DNA of 64,000 bases from Streptomyces sp. GESEQ-4 (GTDB taxonomy: Bacteria > Actinomycetota > Actinomycetes > Streptomycetales > Streptomycetaceae): NCBI RefSeq assembly GCF_017948455.1, contig NZ_JAFFSU010000006.1:1-64000 (forward strand). The letters are read 5' to 3'. This document shows, in pieces, positions 36,621-44,274 of the stretch (position 1 is its first letter; the number at the start of each line of letters is the position of its first letter). Under the pieces are notes generated by a model. The model had not been told where the DNA came from. It saw only the letters and a list, made by a program, of their open reading frames with translations, and searched no databases. The position numbers and the translations under genes are program-made.

Positions 36621-36711
36621 GGGGGTGGGTCGCGCAGCCCGGCGCTGACGGGGCGCCGCCTGCGCCCACCCGTGCCGCCCCAGGCGGCACGCATGCCCGC
36701 AGCCTGGGGCG
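36621..36711. repeat. Dispersed repeat family C, copy 3
   Basis: GGGTGGGTCGCGCAGCCCGG then the GCCGCCTGCGCCCACCCG block and AGGCGGCACGCATGCCCGCAG, nearly identical to the copy at 22780. It fills the gap between the convergent DUF4429 and aldo/keto reductase genes. Confidence 0.8.
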
Positions 36712-36719
36712 GCGGCCCG

Positions 36720-37742
36720 CTACTCCCTGCCTGCCGATGTGAACGTCATGTCCGCGTACCTGTTGCCTGCCACCTTCGCCGCGATGGGCTCCAGCAGGGC
36801 CAGGTCCTCCTCGCCCAGCACGATCCTCGTGGCGGCCGTGTTCTCCTCCACCCGGCTCGGCTTGCGGGTGCCCGGGATCGGGATCGAGAGGAGGCCGTGC
36901 TGGGCTGCCTGTTGGTGGACCCAGGCGAGGGCGATCTGGCCGAGGGAGGCGTCGTGGGAGTCGGCGACTGTGCGGATCGGGTCCAGGAGGGCCACGTTGG
37001 CGGCAGCGTTGTCGCCGGTGAAGCGGGGCTGCTGGCGGCGGAAGTCGTCGGGCGTCAGATCCTTGTCGGCGGCGGCGAAGGAGCCTGTGAGGAAGCCCCG
37101 GCCGAGCGGGGAGTACGGCACGAGCGCCACGCCCAGGTCGCGGGCCGCGGGAATCACGTACGCCTCGATGTCGCGGCTGAACAGCGACCACTCGGACTGC
37201 ACGGCCGCGATGGGGTGCACGGCGTGGGCGGCGCGCAGTTCGGCGGCCGTCACCTCGCTCAGGCCCAGGTGCTTGACCTTGCCCTCGCGGACCAGTTCGG
37301 CCATGACGCCGACGGTCTCCTCGATGGGGACGTTCACGTCCCGGCGGTGCATGTAGTAGAGGTCGATGACGTCGACGTCCAGGCGCTTCAGGCTCGCCTC
37401 GACGGCCTGGCGGATGTACGGCGGGTCGTTGCGGATGACGCGCCGCGTCGGGTCGTCCGGCGGGATCGACAGGGCGAACTTGGTCGCGATGACGACCTCG
37501 TCGCGGTGGGCCTTGAAGAAGGGGGACAGGAACTTCTCGTTCTCCCCGGCGCCGTACGCGTCCGCCGTGTCGTACAGAGTGACGCCCAGTTCCAGCGCCC
37601 GCTCCAGCGTGGCCCGGGACTCCTTCTCGTCCGTCGGACCGTAGGCGAAGCTCATTCCCATGCAGCCGAGGCCCTGGACGCCGACCTCGGGGCCGCCGTG
37701 CTCGCCGAGCCGGGTCGTGGGGATCCTGGTGCTGTCGGTCAT
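36720..37742 (-). CDS. Aldo/keto reductase
   Basis: A 340-residue NADPH-dependent reductase of the AKR superfamily (YdhF/YhdN-like group). The catalytic tetrad is visible: Asp and Tyr in LYDTADAYGAGENEKFL, Lys in VIATKFAL and His in DLYYMHRRD. The cofactor end is LLSIPIPGTRKPSRVEEN. It reduces aldehydes or ketones; substrate unknown. The start overlaps the MerR stop by four bases (ATGA), so it is translated together with its regulator. Confidence 0.92.
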   Translation of the reverse strand: MTDSTRIPTTRLGEHGGPEVGVQGLGCMGMSFAYGPTDEKESRATLERALELGVTLYDTADAYGAGENEKFLSPFFKAHRDEVVIATKFALSIPPDDPTRRVIRNDPPYIRQAVEASLKRLDVDVIDLYYMHRRDVNVPIEETVGVMAELVREGKVKHLGLSEVTAAELRAAHAVHPIAAVQSEWSLFSRDIEAYVIPAARDLGVALVPYSPLGRGFLTGSFAAADKDLTPDDFRRQQPRFTGDNAAANVALLDPIRTVADSHDASLGQIALAWVHQQAAQHGLLSIPIPGTRKPSRVEENTAATRIVLGEEDLALLEPIAAKVAGNRYADMTFTSAGRE

Positions 37743-38203
37743 CGGGGCCTCTCCGACGCCAGGGCACGCCCGGCGTCCGCGTAGAAGTTGATCTTCCGGT
37801 CGAGTACGGCGAGGGTGTCGTTCAGCTCCGCGATCCGGGCGCGTACGTCCCGTCGGGTCGCCTCGAGGAGTTCGTACCGTTCGCCGTAGGTGTGGTCGCC
37901 CTCGCGCACCAGCTCGGCGTACCGCACCATGTCGGCGACCGGCATGCCGGTGAGCCGGAGCTTGCCGACGAGGTCGAGCCAGTCCAGGTCGCGGTTGCTG
38001 TAGCGGCGCTGGCCGGTGTGCGAGCGGTCGATGTGCGGCATCAGACCGATGCGCTCGTACCAGCGCAGGGTGTGCGCGGTCAGACCGGTGAACGCGGCGA
38101 CCTCGCTGATCGTGTAGCTGTCCTGTCCGTCCGGCCGCCGATCGACATGCGGCGGGCCTGCGCAGGTGTCGGTCCTGGTACTCGTGGTGTCCATCACCGT
38201 CAT
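37739..38203 (-). CDS. MerR-family regulator of the aldo/keto reductase
   Basis: A 154-residue MerR protein: YTISEVAAFTGLTAHTLRWYERIGLM (HTH), HTGQRRYSNRDLDWLDLVGKLR (wing) and a coiled coil (TRRDVRARIAELNDTLAVLDRKINFY). The C terminus has no metal-binding Cys, so it probably senses an organic or oxidising signal. Upstream is a promoter with 19-bp spacer and a palindrome, the MerR trade mark, so the operon is likely autoregulated. ATG 38203 seven bases after the -10 suggests a leaderless mRNA. Confidence 0.92.
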   Translation of the reverse strand: MTVMDTTSTRTDTCAGPPHVDRRPDGQDSYTISEVAAFTGLTAHTLRWYERIGLMPHIDRSHTGQRRYSNRDLDWLDLVGKLRLTGMPVADMVRYAELVREGDHTYGERYELLEATRRDVRARIAELNDTLAVLDRKINFYADAGRALASERPR

Positions 38204-38210
38204 GGCCTCA

Positions 38211-38241
38211 ACGCTATGGCCTTGGAGTGCACTCCAGGCAA
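38211..38241 (-). promoter_or_regulatory. MerR-type promoter with 19-bp spacer
   Basis: On the minus strand TTGCCT (38241-38236) and TAGCGT (38216-38211) are 19 bases apart. The 14-bp perfect palindrome TGGAGTGCACTCCA (38223-38236) fills the spacer and touches the -35. MerR proteins twist such over-long spacers to activate transcription. Confidence 0.75.
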
Positions 38242-38297
38242 GCCGACCGTGAGAAATCGGCAAGACTCCACGGGCTGTTGTCATTAGCGTGCGGGCC

Positions 38298-38768
38298 ATG
38301 AGTCTCGTACGCCGTGCCACTGCCGAAGACGCGGAGGAAGTGCTCCGCCTGCGTCAGGTCATGATCGATTCCGTGTTCTCCACAGGGTCCGAAACCGACT
38401 GGCATACCGCGTCCCTCCCCACCCTCCGGGACCGGCTCGCCGACCCCGACGGGAACTTCGCCGCGTTCGTCGTCGACCACCCGGAACGGCCGGGGGCGCT
38501 GGCGGCGCTGGTGGCCGGGACGGTCGAGTACCGCATCGGAAAGGCCGGGAACCCGCACGGCCGGGTCGGGTACGTCTTCAGCGTCGCCACAGATCCAGAC
38601 GCGCGACGCCGCGGGTACTCACGCGCATGCATGGCGGAGCTGCTGGAGTGGTTCCGGGAGCGGGGCGTCGGGCAGGTGGATCTCACCGCCTCCGAGGACG
38701 CCGAGCCGCTGTACGCCTCCCTCGGCTTCGCGCGTACGAACGACCCCTTCATGCGCCTGAAATTCTGA
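38298..38768 (+). CDS. GNAT-family N-acetyltransferase
   Basis: A 156-residue acetyltransferase beginning MSLVRRATAEDAEEVLRLRQ. Motif A is GYVFSVATDPDARRRGYSRACMAELLEWFRERG (loop RRRGYS), and motif B is TASEDAEPLYASLGFARTND. The acceptor is unknown. TAGCGT (38285-38290) seven bases before the ATG suggests a leaderless transcript. It is divergent from the MerR gene with 94 bases between starts, so the MerR site may also touch its control. Confidence 0.88.
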   Translation: MSLVRRATAEDAEEVLRLRQVMIDSVFSTGSETDWHTASLPTLRDRLADPDGNFAAFVVDHPERPGALAALVAGTVEYRIGKAGNPHGRVGYVFSVATDPDARRRGYSRACMAELLEWFRERGVGQVDLTASEDAEPLYASLGFARTNDPFMRLKF

Positions 38769-38786
38769 GCAGCTTACGCTCGACGC

Positions 38787-39605
38787 ATGTCCTTGAAGAG
38801 CCTCGCGTTGATCGAGAACTGGCCGGTTTCCACCGCCGCGGCGGCCGTCGTACGAGCCGACGGCACCGTCCTCGGGTCCCACGGCCCGACCGGCCACCGG
38901 TTCCCCCTCGCCTCGGTCACCAAGCCGCTCGCCGCATACGCCGCCCTCGTCGCGTACGAGGAGGGCGCCGTCGAACTCGACGAGCCGGCAGGCCCGCCCG
39001 GCTCGACCGTCCGTCACCTCCTCGCCCACACCTCGGGGCTCGCCTTCGACGAACACCGCGTCACCTCCGCACCCGGCGAGCGGCGGCTGTACTCCAACGC
39101 GGGTTTCGAGCAGCTCGGCGACCACATCGCGAAGGCCACGGACATCCCCTTCGCCGAGTATCTGCGCCAGGCGGTGCTGGACCCGCTGGGCATGACCTCG
39201 ACGACGCTGGAGGGCTCCCCCGCGAAGGACGGCGTCTCGACGGTCGACGACCTCACCCGCTTCGCCGCCGAGGTCCAGGCCCCCCGCCTCCTCGACCCCC
39301 GCACGGTCGCCGCGGCCATGACCGTCCAGTACCCCGGCACCAAGGGCGTCCTTCCTGGCTACGGACACCAGAACCCCAACGACTGGGGCCTCGGCTTCGA
39401 GATCCGTGACTCCAAGTCCCCCCACTGGACCGGCGCTTCCTCCTCACCGCGCACCTTCGGCCACTTCGGCCAGTCCGGTACGTTCCTCTGGATCGACCCG
39501 GACGCCCGACTGGCCTGCGTCGCCCTCACGGACCGCGCCTTCGGCCCCTGGGCGGTCGAGGTGTGGCCGCCGTTCACGGACGCGGTACTGACCGAGGCCC
39601 GCTGA
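38787..39605 (+). CDS. Beta-lactamase-fold serine hydrolase
   Basis: A 272-residue class C beta-lactamase / esterase-fold protein. The SxxK nucleophile motif is SVTK (43-46), the YxN motif is YSN (RRLYSNAGF), and FGHFGQSG supplies the HxG-type triad. There is no signal peptide, so it works in the cytoplasm, which argues against a defensive beta-lactamase and for an esterase or peptidase. It is shorter than the usual 350-400 residues. TACGCT (38775-38780) six bases before the ATG marks a probable leaderless transcript; it follows the GNAT gene by 18 bases. Confidence 0.88.
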   Translation: MSLKSLALIENWPVSTAAAAVVRADGTVLGSHGPTGHRFPLASVTKPLAAYAALVAYEEGAVELDEPAGPPGSTVRHLLAHTSGLAFDEHRVTSAPGERRLYSNAGFEQLGDHIAKATDIPFAEYLRQAVLDPLGMTSTTLEGSPAKDGVSTVDDLTRFAAEVQAPRLLDPRTVAAAMTVQYPGTKGVLPGYGHQNPNDWGLGFEIRDSKSPHWTGASSSPRTFGHFGQSGTFLWIDPDARLACVALTDRAFGPWAVEVWPPFTDAVLTEAR

Positions 39606-39621
39606 ACCCGCTGAACTCCGC

Positions 39622-40281
39622 CTACTTCTCAGGCAGTTCCCACACCAGCACCTCGGCCGGCGCGGACACAGCCAGAAGCTCGAGATCCTTCTCACCAATC
39701 ACCCGCACCGCGTCCCCCGGCGCCAGCTCATGCGGACCGAGCCGAACGGTGCCGCGCACCACATGCACGTACGTCAAAGGCGCATCAGGCACCGCAGTCC
39801 GCTCCCCCGCCGCGAGCCGCCGCACATGCAGCATCGCCCCCGCCTCCGGAACGGCGTACGGCGTCGAGTCCGCGATGCCGCGCACGGTCTCATAGGCGGG
39901 ATCACCACCCGGCTCCAACGGCGCCAGCCACATCTGCACGAACGTGAGCGGCCCGGCACCGTCGTTCCGCTCCACATGCCGCACCCCGGCCGCCGAACTC
40001 AGCCGCTGAACATCACCGCGCCGGATCACCGTCTCGTGCCCCTGCGAGTCCCGGTGCGTCAGCTCCCCCTCGACAACCCAGGTCACCAGCTCGGTATGGC
40101 TGTGCGGATGCTCGTCGAAACCGGCGCCGGGCGCCAGTCGCTCCTCATTGCAGGCGATCACCGGCCCGAAGCGAAGGTTGTCGGGGTCGTAGTGCGAGCC
40201 GAACGAAAAGGCGTGCCACGACTCGATGCCGGCCGCGGGCTCGCCTCCGAGGTACCGGTCAGCCGCACGCCTTACATCCAT
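39622..40281 (-). CDS. Pirin-like bicupin protein
   Basis: A 219-residue pirin. The N-terminal cupin has the metal ligands in FGPVIACNEERLAPGAGFDEHPHSHTEL (two His and nearby Glu) with VVEGELTHRDSQGH; the C-terminal cupin (LHVRRLAAGERTAV, YVHVVRGTVRLG) is short, as in YhhW-type pirins. Some relatives cleave quercetin as dioxygenases; others regulate central metabolism by protein contact. ATG 40281 or GTG 40284 both fit. It is divergent from fasR, and a family D repeat lies between them. Confidence 0.85.
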   Translation of the reverse strand: MDVRRAADRYLGGEPAAGIESWHAFSFGSHYDPDNLRFGPVIACNEERLAPGAGFDEHPHSHTELVTWVVEGELTHRDSQGHETVIRRGDVQRLSSAAGVRHVERNDGAGPLTFVQMWLAPLEPGGDPAYETVRGIADSTPYAVPEAGAMLHVRRLAAGERTAVPDAPLTYVHVVRGTVRLGPHELAPGDAVRVIGEKDLELLAVSAPAEVLVWELPEK

Positions 40282-40311
40282 CACGCCCCCCACCGTAGCC
40301 CGCCCCAACAG

Positions 40312-40478
40312 ACGGCAAGGGCCCACCAACGAGCACCGTCCCCACGCGCCGGCCGCGAGGGAGCCGCAGGGGGCGCGCCGGTGTCGAGACGGCGAACGCG
40401 CGGAGGCGCGAAGCGTCGAGCACGATCGCCGTCTCGACACCGGCAGTAAGCGCCCCCGAAGGCGACCGAGCCATCCAA
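40312..40478. repeat. Dispersed repeat family D, copy 1 (upstream of fasR)
   Basis: About 165 bases nearly identical to 58629-58796. Its heart is an 18-bp perfect inverted repeat (40378-40395 and 40426-40443, CCGGTGTCGAGACGGCGA and its complement) with a 30-base loop that has a small inner stem. It takes up most of the 302-base gap between the pirin gene and fasR. Confidence 0.85.
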
Positions 40479-40500
40479 CACAGCGCGTCGCCAGCCTCTA

Positions 40501-40540
40501 GACGCCGCCCCCCGAAGGCGACCGAGCCATCCAGCACAAC
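40501..40540. repeat. Partial family D repeat
   Basis: The stretch CCCCCGAAGGCGACCGAGCC, followed by ATCCA, repeats the right end of the copy at 40312-40478 (there at 40453-40476), giving a tandem partial copy 43-83 bases before the fasR start. Confidence 0.65.
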
Positions 40541-40583
40541 CCCGCCCGCACGCACCGACGTCCCGATAAGGCAGTCTTGTCCC

Positions 40584-41789
40584 GTGCCCGAACCCCAAAC
40601 CAGCAAGCCCCCCGCCGCAGCCCACGCCCCCCACCCCCACCCCGCCACCCTCAAGCGGCTGGAGAAGTCGTCGGGAAATCTCGCCGCGCAAGCCATCACG
40701 CGCATGGACGAGACGCTGCCGTGGTACCGGGCCATGCCCCCGGAGAACCGTTCCTGGATCGGTCTGGTGGCCCAGGCGGGCATCGCCGCGTTCACCGAGT
40801 GGTTCCGGCACCCCGACGCCCCCCAGGCGATCTCCACCGACGTGTTCGGAACCGCGCCGCGCGAGCTGACCCGGGCCATCACCCTCCGCCAGACCGTCGA
40901 GATGGTGCGCACCACCATCGAGGTCATGGAGTCCGCGATCGACGAGGTGGCGGCGCCCGGCGACGAGAACGTGCTGCGCGAGGCCCTGCTCGTCTACGCC
41001 CGCGAGATCGCCTTCGCCACCGCCCAGGTCTACGCCCAGGCCGCCGAGGCACGCGGTGCCTGGGACGCGCGCCTGGAGTCGCTGGTCGTGAACGCGGTCC
41101 TCAGCGGGGAGGCCGACGAGGGCGCGGTATCTCGCGCCGCCGCCCTCGGCTGGAACGCTCCCGAGCATGTGTGCGTGGTGTTGGGTACGGCGCCGGACGG
41201 TGACAGTGAGTTGACCGTGGAGGCGATCCGGCGGGCGGCCCGGCACGCCAAGCTGCAAGTGCTCACCGGGGTGCTCGGGAACCGGCTCGTGGTGATCGCG
41301 GGCGGCAGCGACAACCCCCTCGCGGTGGCCAAGTCGCTGATCGGGCCGTATGCCGCCGGGCCGGTGGTGGCGGGTCCCGTCGTACCGGATCTGCTGGCCG
41401 CGACCCGGTCCGCGCAGGCCGCCGCGGCGGGGCTGAAGGCGTGTTCTGCCTGGCAGGACGCCCCGCGGCCGGTGCTGGCCGACGATCTGCTGCCGGAGCG
41501 CGCGATGGCCGGGGACCCGAGCGCTCGCGAGCAGTTGGTGGAGGAGATCTACAGACCGCTGGAGGAAGCCGGGTCGGCGCTCCTGGAGACGCTCTCCGTC
41601 TATCTCGAGCAGGCGAGCAGCCTCGAGGGCGCGGCGCGCATGCTGTTCGTCCATCCCAACACCGTGCGCTACCGGCTCCGACGTGTGACTGACGTCACCG
41701 GCTGGTCGCCATCAGATGTACGGTCGGCGTTCACGTTGCGAATCGCGCTGATCCTGGGACGTCTGGCCGATGGAGATCCGCAGACCTAG
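40584..41789 (+). CDS. fasR: PucR-type regulator of fatty-acid synthesis (FasR)
   Basis: A 401-residue regulator with a Pro/His-rich N terminus, a helical RsbRD-like sensor region (RLEKSSGNLAAQAITRMDETLPWY ... FRHPDAPQAISTDVFG) and the C-terminal PucR HTH (LLETLSVYLEQASSLEGAARMLFVHPNTVRYRLRRVTDVTG). FasR is known in Streptomyces as the activator of the fabD-fabH-acpP-fabF operon lying directly downstream, and the order here is the same. GTG 40584 was chosen. Family D repeats fill its upstream region. Confidence 0.9.
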   Translation: MPEPQTSKPPAAAHAPHPHPATLKRLEKSSGNLAAQAITRMDETLPWYRAMPPENRSWIGLVAQAGIAAFTEWFRHPDAPQAISTDVFGTAPRELTRAITLRQTVEMVRTTIEVMESAIDEVAAPGDENVLREALLVYAREIAFATAQVYAQAAEARGAWDARLESLVVNAVLSGEADEGAVSRAAALGWNAPEHVCVVLGTAPDGDSELTVEAIRRAARHAKLQVLTGVLGNRLVVIAGGSDNPLAVAKSLIGPYAAGPVVAGPVVPDLLAATRSAQAAAAGLKACSAWQDAPRPVLADDLLPERAMAGDPSAREQLVEEIYRPLEEAGSALLETLSVYLEQASSLEGAARMLFVHPNTVRYRLRRVTDVTGWSPSDVRSAFTLRIALILGRLADGDPQT

Positions 41790-41878
41790 TCTTTTGTCGG
41801 GGGCCTACAAAACCCCTTCGCGTTCTTCGTCCCTGTCCCCACGGGCGGCCGTGGCCGTCCACAAGAGAGAGTGTGAGA

Positions 41879-42820
41879 GTGCTCGTACTCGTCGCTCCCG
41901 GCCAAGGCGCTCAGACGCCCGGCTTCCTGACCCCCTGGCTCGAACTGCCCGGTGCCTCGGACCGCGTCGCCGCGTGGTCGGACGCCATCGGACTGGACCT
42001 CGCCCACTACGGCACACAGGCCGACGCGGACGCGATCCGCGACACCGCCGTGGCCCAGCCGCTGCTGGTCGCGGCCGGAATCCTCTCCGCCGCGGCACTC
42101 GGTGCCTACCCATTTGCCGCTGACGCGGCGGGGGCGCCCGGCGCGGTCGCCGGTCACAGCGTCGGCGAGTTCACCGCCGCCTCCTTCGCCGGCATCCTCG
42201 ACGACACCGCCGCGCTGACCCTCGTACGCAAGCGGGGTCTGGCCATGGCCGACGCCGCCGCGGTCACCGAGACGGGTATGTCGGCGCTGCTCGGCGGCGA
42301 CCCCGAGGTGTCGGTGGCGCATCTGGAGAAGCTGGGCCTGACCCCGGCGAACGTCAACGGCGCCGGTCAGATCGTCGCCGCGGGCACGCTGGAGCAGCTC
42401 GCCGCGCTCGCCGAGGACAAGCCCGAGGGCGTCCGCAAGGTCGTCGCGCTGAAGGTGGCCGGCGCCTTCCACACGCACCACATGGCTCCGGCGGTCGACG
42501 CGCTGGCCAAGGCCGCCGCTGATGTGACGCCCGCCGACCCCCGGATCACCTACGTTTCGAACAAGGACGGCCAGGCCGTCGCGACCGGCGCCGAGGTGCT
42601 CGACCGCCTCGTCGGCCAGGTCGCGAATCCCGTCCGCTGGGACCTGTGCATGGAGACCTTCAAGGAGCTGGGCGTCACCGCGCTCCTGGAGGTCTGCCCC
42701 GGCGGTACGCTCACCGGCCTCGCCAAGCGCGCGCTCCCCGGCGTCAAGACGCTGGCCCTGAAGACCCCCGACGACCTCGACGCGGCCCGCGAGCTCATCG
42801 CCGAGCACGCCGACGCCTGA
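41879..42820 (+). CDS. fabD: Malonyl-CoA:ACP transacylase
   Basis: A 313-residue transacylase that loads malonyl groups from malonyl-CoA onto the acyl carrier protein encoded two genes later. The Q in VAPGQGAQTPG and the nucleophile elbow AGHSVGEFTAAS (Ser94) are present, with Arg in LVRKRGLAM and the His in AGAFHTHHM. In Streptomyces it also serves polyketide synthases. GTG 41879 is preferred because GAGAGAG ends eight bases before it; GTG 41873 would add two residues. It starts 89 bases after fasR. Confidence 0.93.
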   Translation: MLVLVAPGQGAQTPGFLTPWLELPGASDRVAAWSDAIGLDLAHYGTQADADAIRDTAVAQPLLVAAGILSAAALGAYPFAADAAGAPGAVAGHSVGEFTAASFAGILDDTAALTLVRKRGLAMADAAAVTETGMSALLGGDPEVSVAHLEKLGLTPANVNGAGQIVAAGTLEQLAALAEDKPEGVRKVVALKVAGAFHTHHMAPAVDALAKAAADVTPADPRITYVSNKDGQAVATGAEVLDRLVGQVANPVRWDLCMETFKELGVTALLEVCPGGTLTGLAKRALPGVKTLALKTPDDLDAARELIAEHADA

Positions 42821-42842
42821 CGCCTAAGGAGCCGTAACGAAC

Positions 42843-43841
42843 ATGTCGAAGATCAAGCCCAGCAAGGGCGCCCCGTACGCGCGCATTCTCGGCGTGGGCG
42901 GTTACCGTCCCACCCGGGTCGTGCCGAACGAGGTGATCCTCGAGAAGATCGACTCGTCCGACGAGTGGATCCGTTCGCGCTCCGGCATCGAGACCCGGCA
43001 CTGGGCCTCCGACGAGGAGACGGTCGCCGCGATGTCGATCGAGGCGTCCGGCAAGGCGATCGCCGACGCCGGGATCTCCGCCGAGCAGATCGGCGCCGTG
43101 GTCGTCTCGACCGTCTCGCACTTCAGCCAGACCCCGGCCGTCGCCACCGAGATCGCCGACAAGCTCGGCACCGCCAAGGCCGCCGCGTTCGACATCTCGG
43201 CGGGCTGCGCGGGCTTCGGCTACGGCCTCACGCTCGCCAAGGGCATGATCGTCGAGGGCTCCGCGGAGTACGTCCTCGTCATCGGCGTCGAGCGGCTGTC
43301 GGACCTGACCGACCTGGAGGACCGGGCCACCGCGTTCCTCTTCGGCGACGGTGCCGGCGCGGTCGTGGTCGGTCCCGCGCAGGAGCCCGCGATCGGCCCC
43401 ACCGTCTGGGGTTCCGAGGGCGACAAGTCCGAGACCATCAAGCAGACCGTGCCGTGGAACGAGTACGACAGCTCCACGGACAAGTTCCCTGCGATCACGC
43501 AGGAGGGCCAGGCGGTGTTCCGCTGGGCCGTGTTCGAGATGGCGAAGGTCGCCCAGCAGGCGCTGGACGCGGCCGGGATCAGCCCGGACGACCTGGATGT
43601 CTTCATTCCCCACCAGGCCAACGAGCGGATCATCGACTCGATGGTGAAGACGCTGAAACTGCCGGAGCACGTCACGGTCGCCCGTGATGTCCGCACCACC
43701 GGCAACACCTCGGCCGCCTCGATCCCGCTCGCTATGGAGCGGCTTCTGGCGACCGGCGAGGCGAAGAGCGGCGACACCGCGCTCGTCATCGGATTCGGGG
43801 CGGGTCTCGTCTACGCCGCCACGGTCGTTACCCTCCCCTAG
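42843..43841 (+). CDS. fabH: Beta-ketoacyl-ACP synthase III
   Basis: A 332-residue KAS III that condenses an acyl-CoA starter with malonyl-ACP, the first step of type II fatty-acid synthesis; streptomycete enzymes prefer branched starters. The triad is Cys122 (SAGCAGFGYG), His257 (IPHQANERI) and Asn288 (TTGNTSAASIPLA). ATG 42843 follows AAGGAG, 22 bases after fabD. Confidence 0.95.
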   Translation: MSKIKPSKGAPYARILGVGGYRPTRVVPNEVILEKIDSSDEWIRSRSGIETRHWASDEETVAAMSIEASGKAIADAGISAEQIGAVVVSTVSHFSQTPAVATEIADKLGTAKAAAFDISAGCAGFGYGLTLAKGMIVEGSAEYVLVIGVERLSDLTDLEDRATAFLFGDGAGAVVVGPAQEPAIGPTVWGSEGDKSETIKQTVPWNEYDSSTDKFPAITQEGQAVFRWAVFEMAKVAQQALDAAGISPDDLDVFIPHQANERIIDSMVKTLKLPEHVTVARDVRTTGNTSAASIPLAMERLLATGEAKSGDTALVIGFGAGLVYAATVVTLP

Positions 43842-43918
43842 GCACTCCGTGCCGGATCACCCGATCCGGCACGGGAACCAACGCCACACCCTCTGGATAC
43901 ATAGAAGGAGCGCCTGAC

Positions 43919-44167
43919 ATGGCCGCCACTCAGGAAGAGATCGTCGCCGGTCTCGCCGACATCGTGAACGAGATCGCCGGCATCCCGGTTGAGGACGTCC
44001 AGCTGGACAAGTCCTTCACCGACGACCTGGACGTCGACTCGCTGTCCATGGTCGAGGTCGTCGTCGCCGCCGAAGAGCGCTTCGACGTCAAGATCCCGGA
44101 CGAGGACGTCAAGAACCTCAAGACGGTCGGCGACGCGACCGACTACATCCTCAAGCACCAGGGCTGA
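43919..44167 (+). CDS. acpP: Acyl carrier protein
   Basis: An 82-residue acidic carrier. Ser41 in the DSL motif (DLDVDSLSM) takes the phosphopantetheine arm on which fatty acids grow. Length and helix pattern match housekeeping AcpP. ATG 43919 follows AAGGAG. The 107 bases to fabF hold two small GC-rich hairpins (one CCCCGC-GATGA-GCGGGG at 44223-44239) that may tune the ratio of carrier to enzymes. Confidence 0.95.
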   Translation: MAATQEEIVAGLADIVNEIAGIPVEDVQLDKSFTDDLDVDSLSMVEVVVAAEERFDVKIPDEDVKNLKTVGDATDYILKHQG

Positions 44168-44274
44168 CACACCCCGTAGCCCTGACTGCAAGGCCCCGCC
44201 ACCCGGCGGTGGCGCCGTTGTCCCCGCGATGAGCGGGGGTTGTCCTCCTCGGATCCGTTGGAGAAAGAATTCCC

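Noticed and set aside
38787..39605. True beta-lactamase
   Set aside because: SxxK and YxN motifs are present, but there is no signal peptide and the protein is short; a cytoplasmic esterase or peptidase fits better.
40281..41654. Minus-strand frame covering the family D repeat and opposite fasR
   Set aside because: It translates repeat DNA and the complement of a real regulator; the recurring DTGAPPAAPSRPA word at both D copies reflects the repeat, not a gene.
44168..44274. Riboswitch between acpP and fabF
   Set aside because: Only small GC-rich hairpins are visible; no conserved riboswitch core could be recognised.
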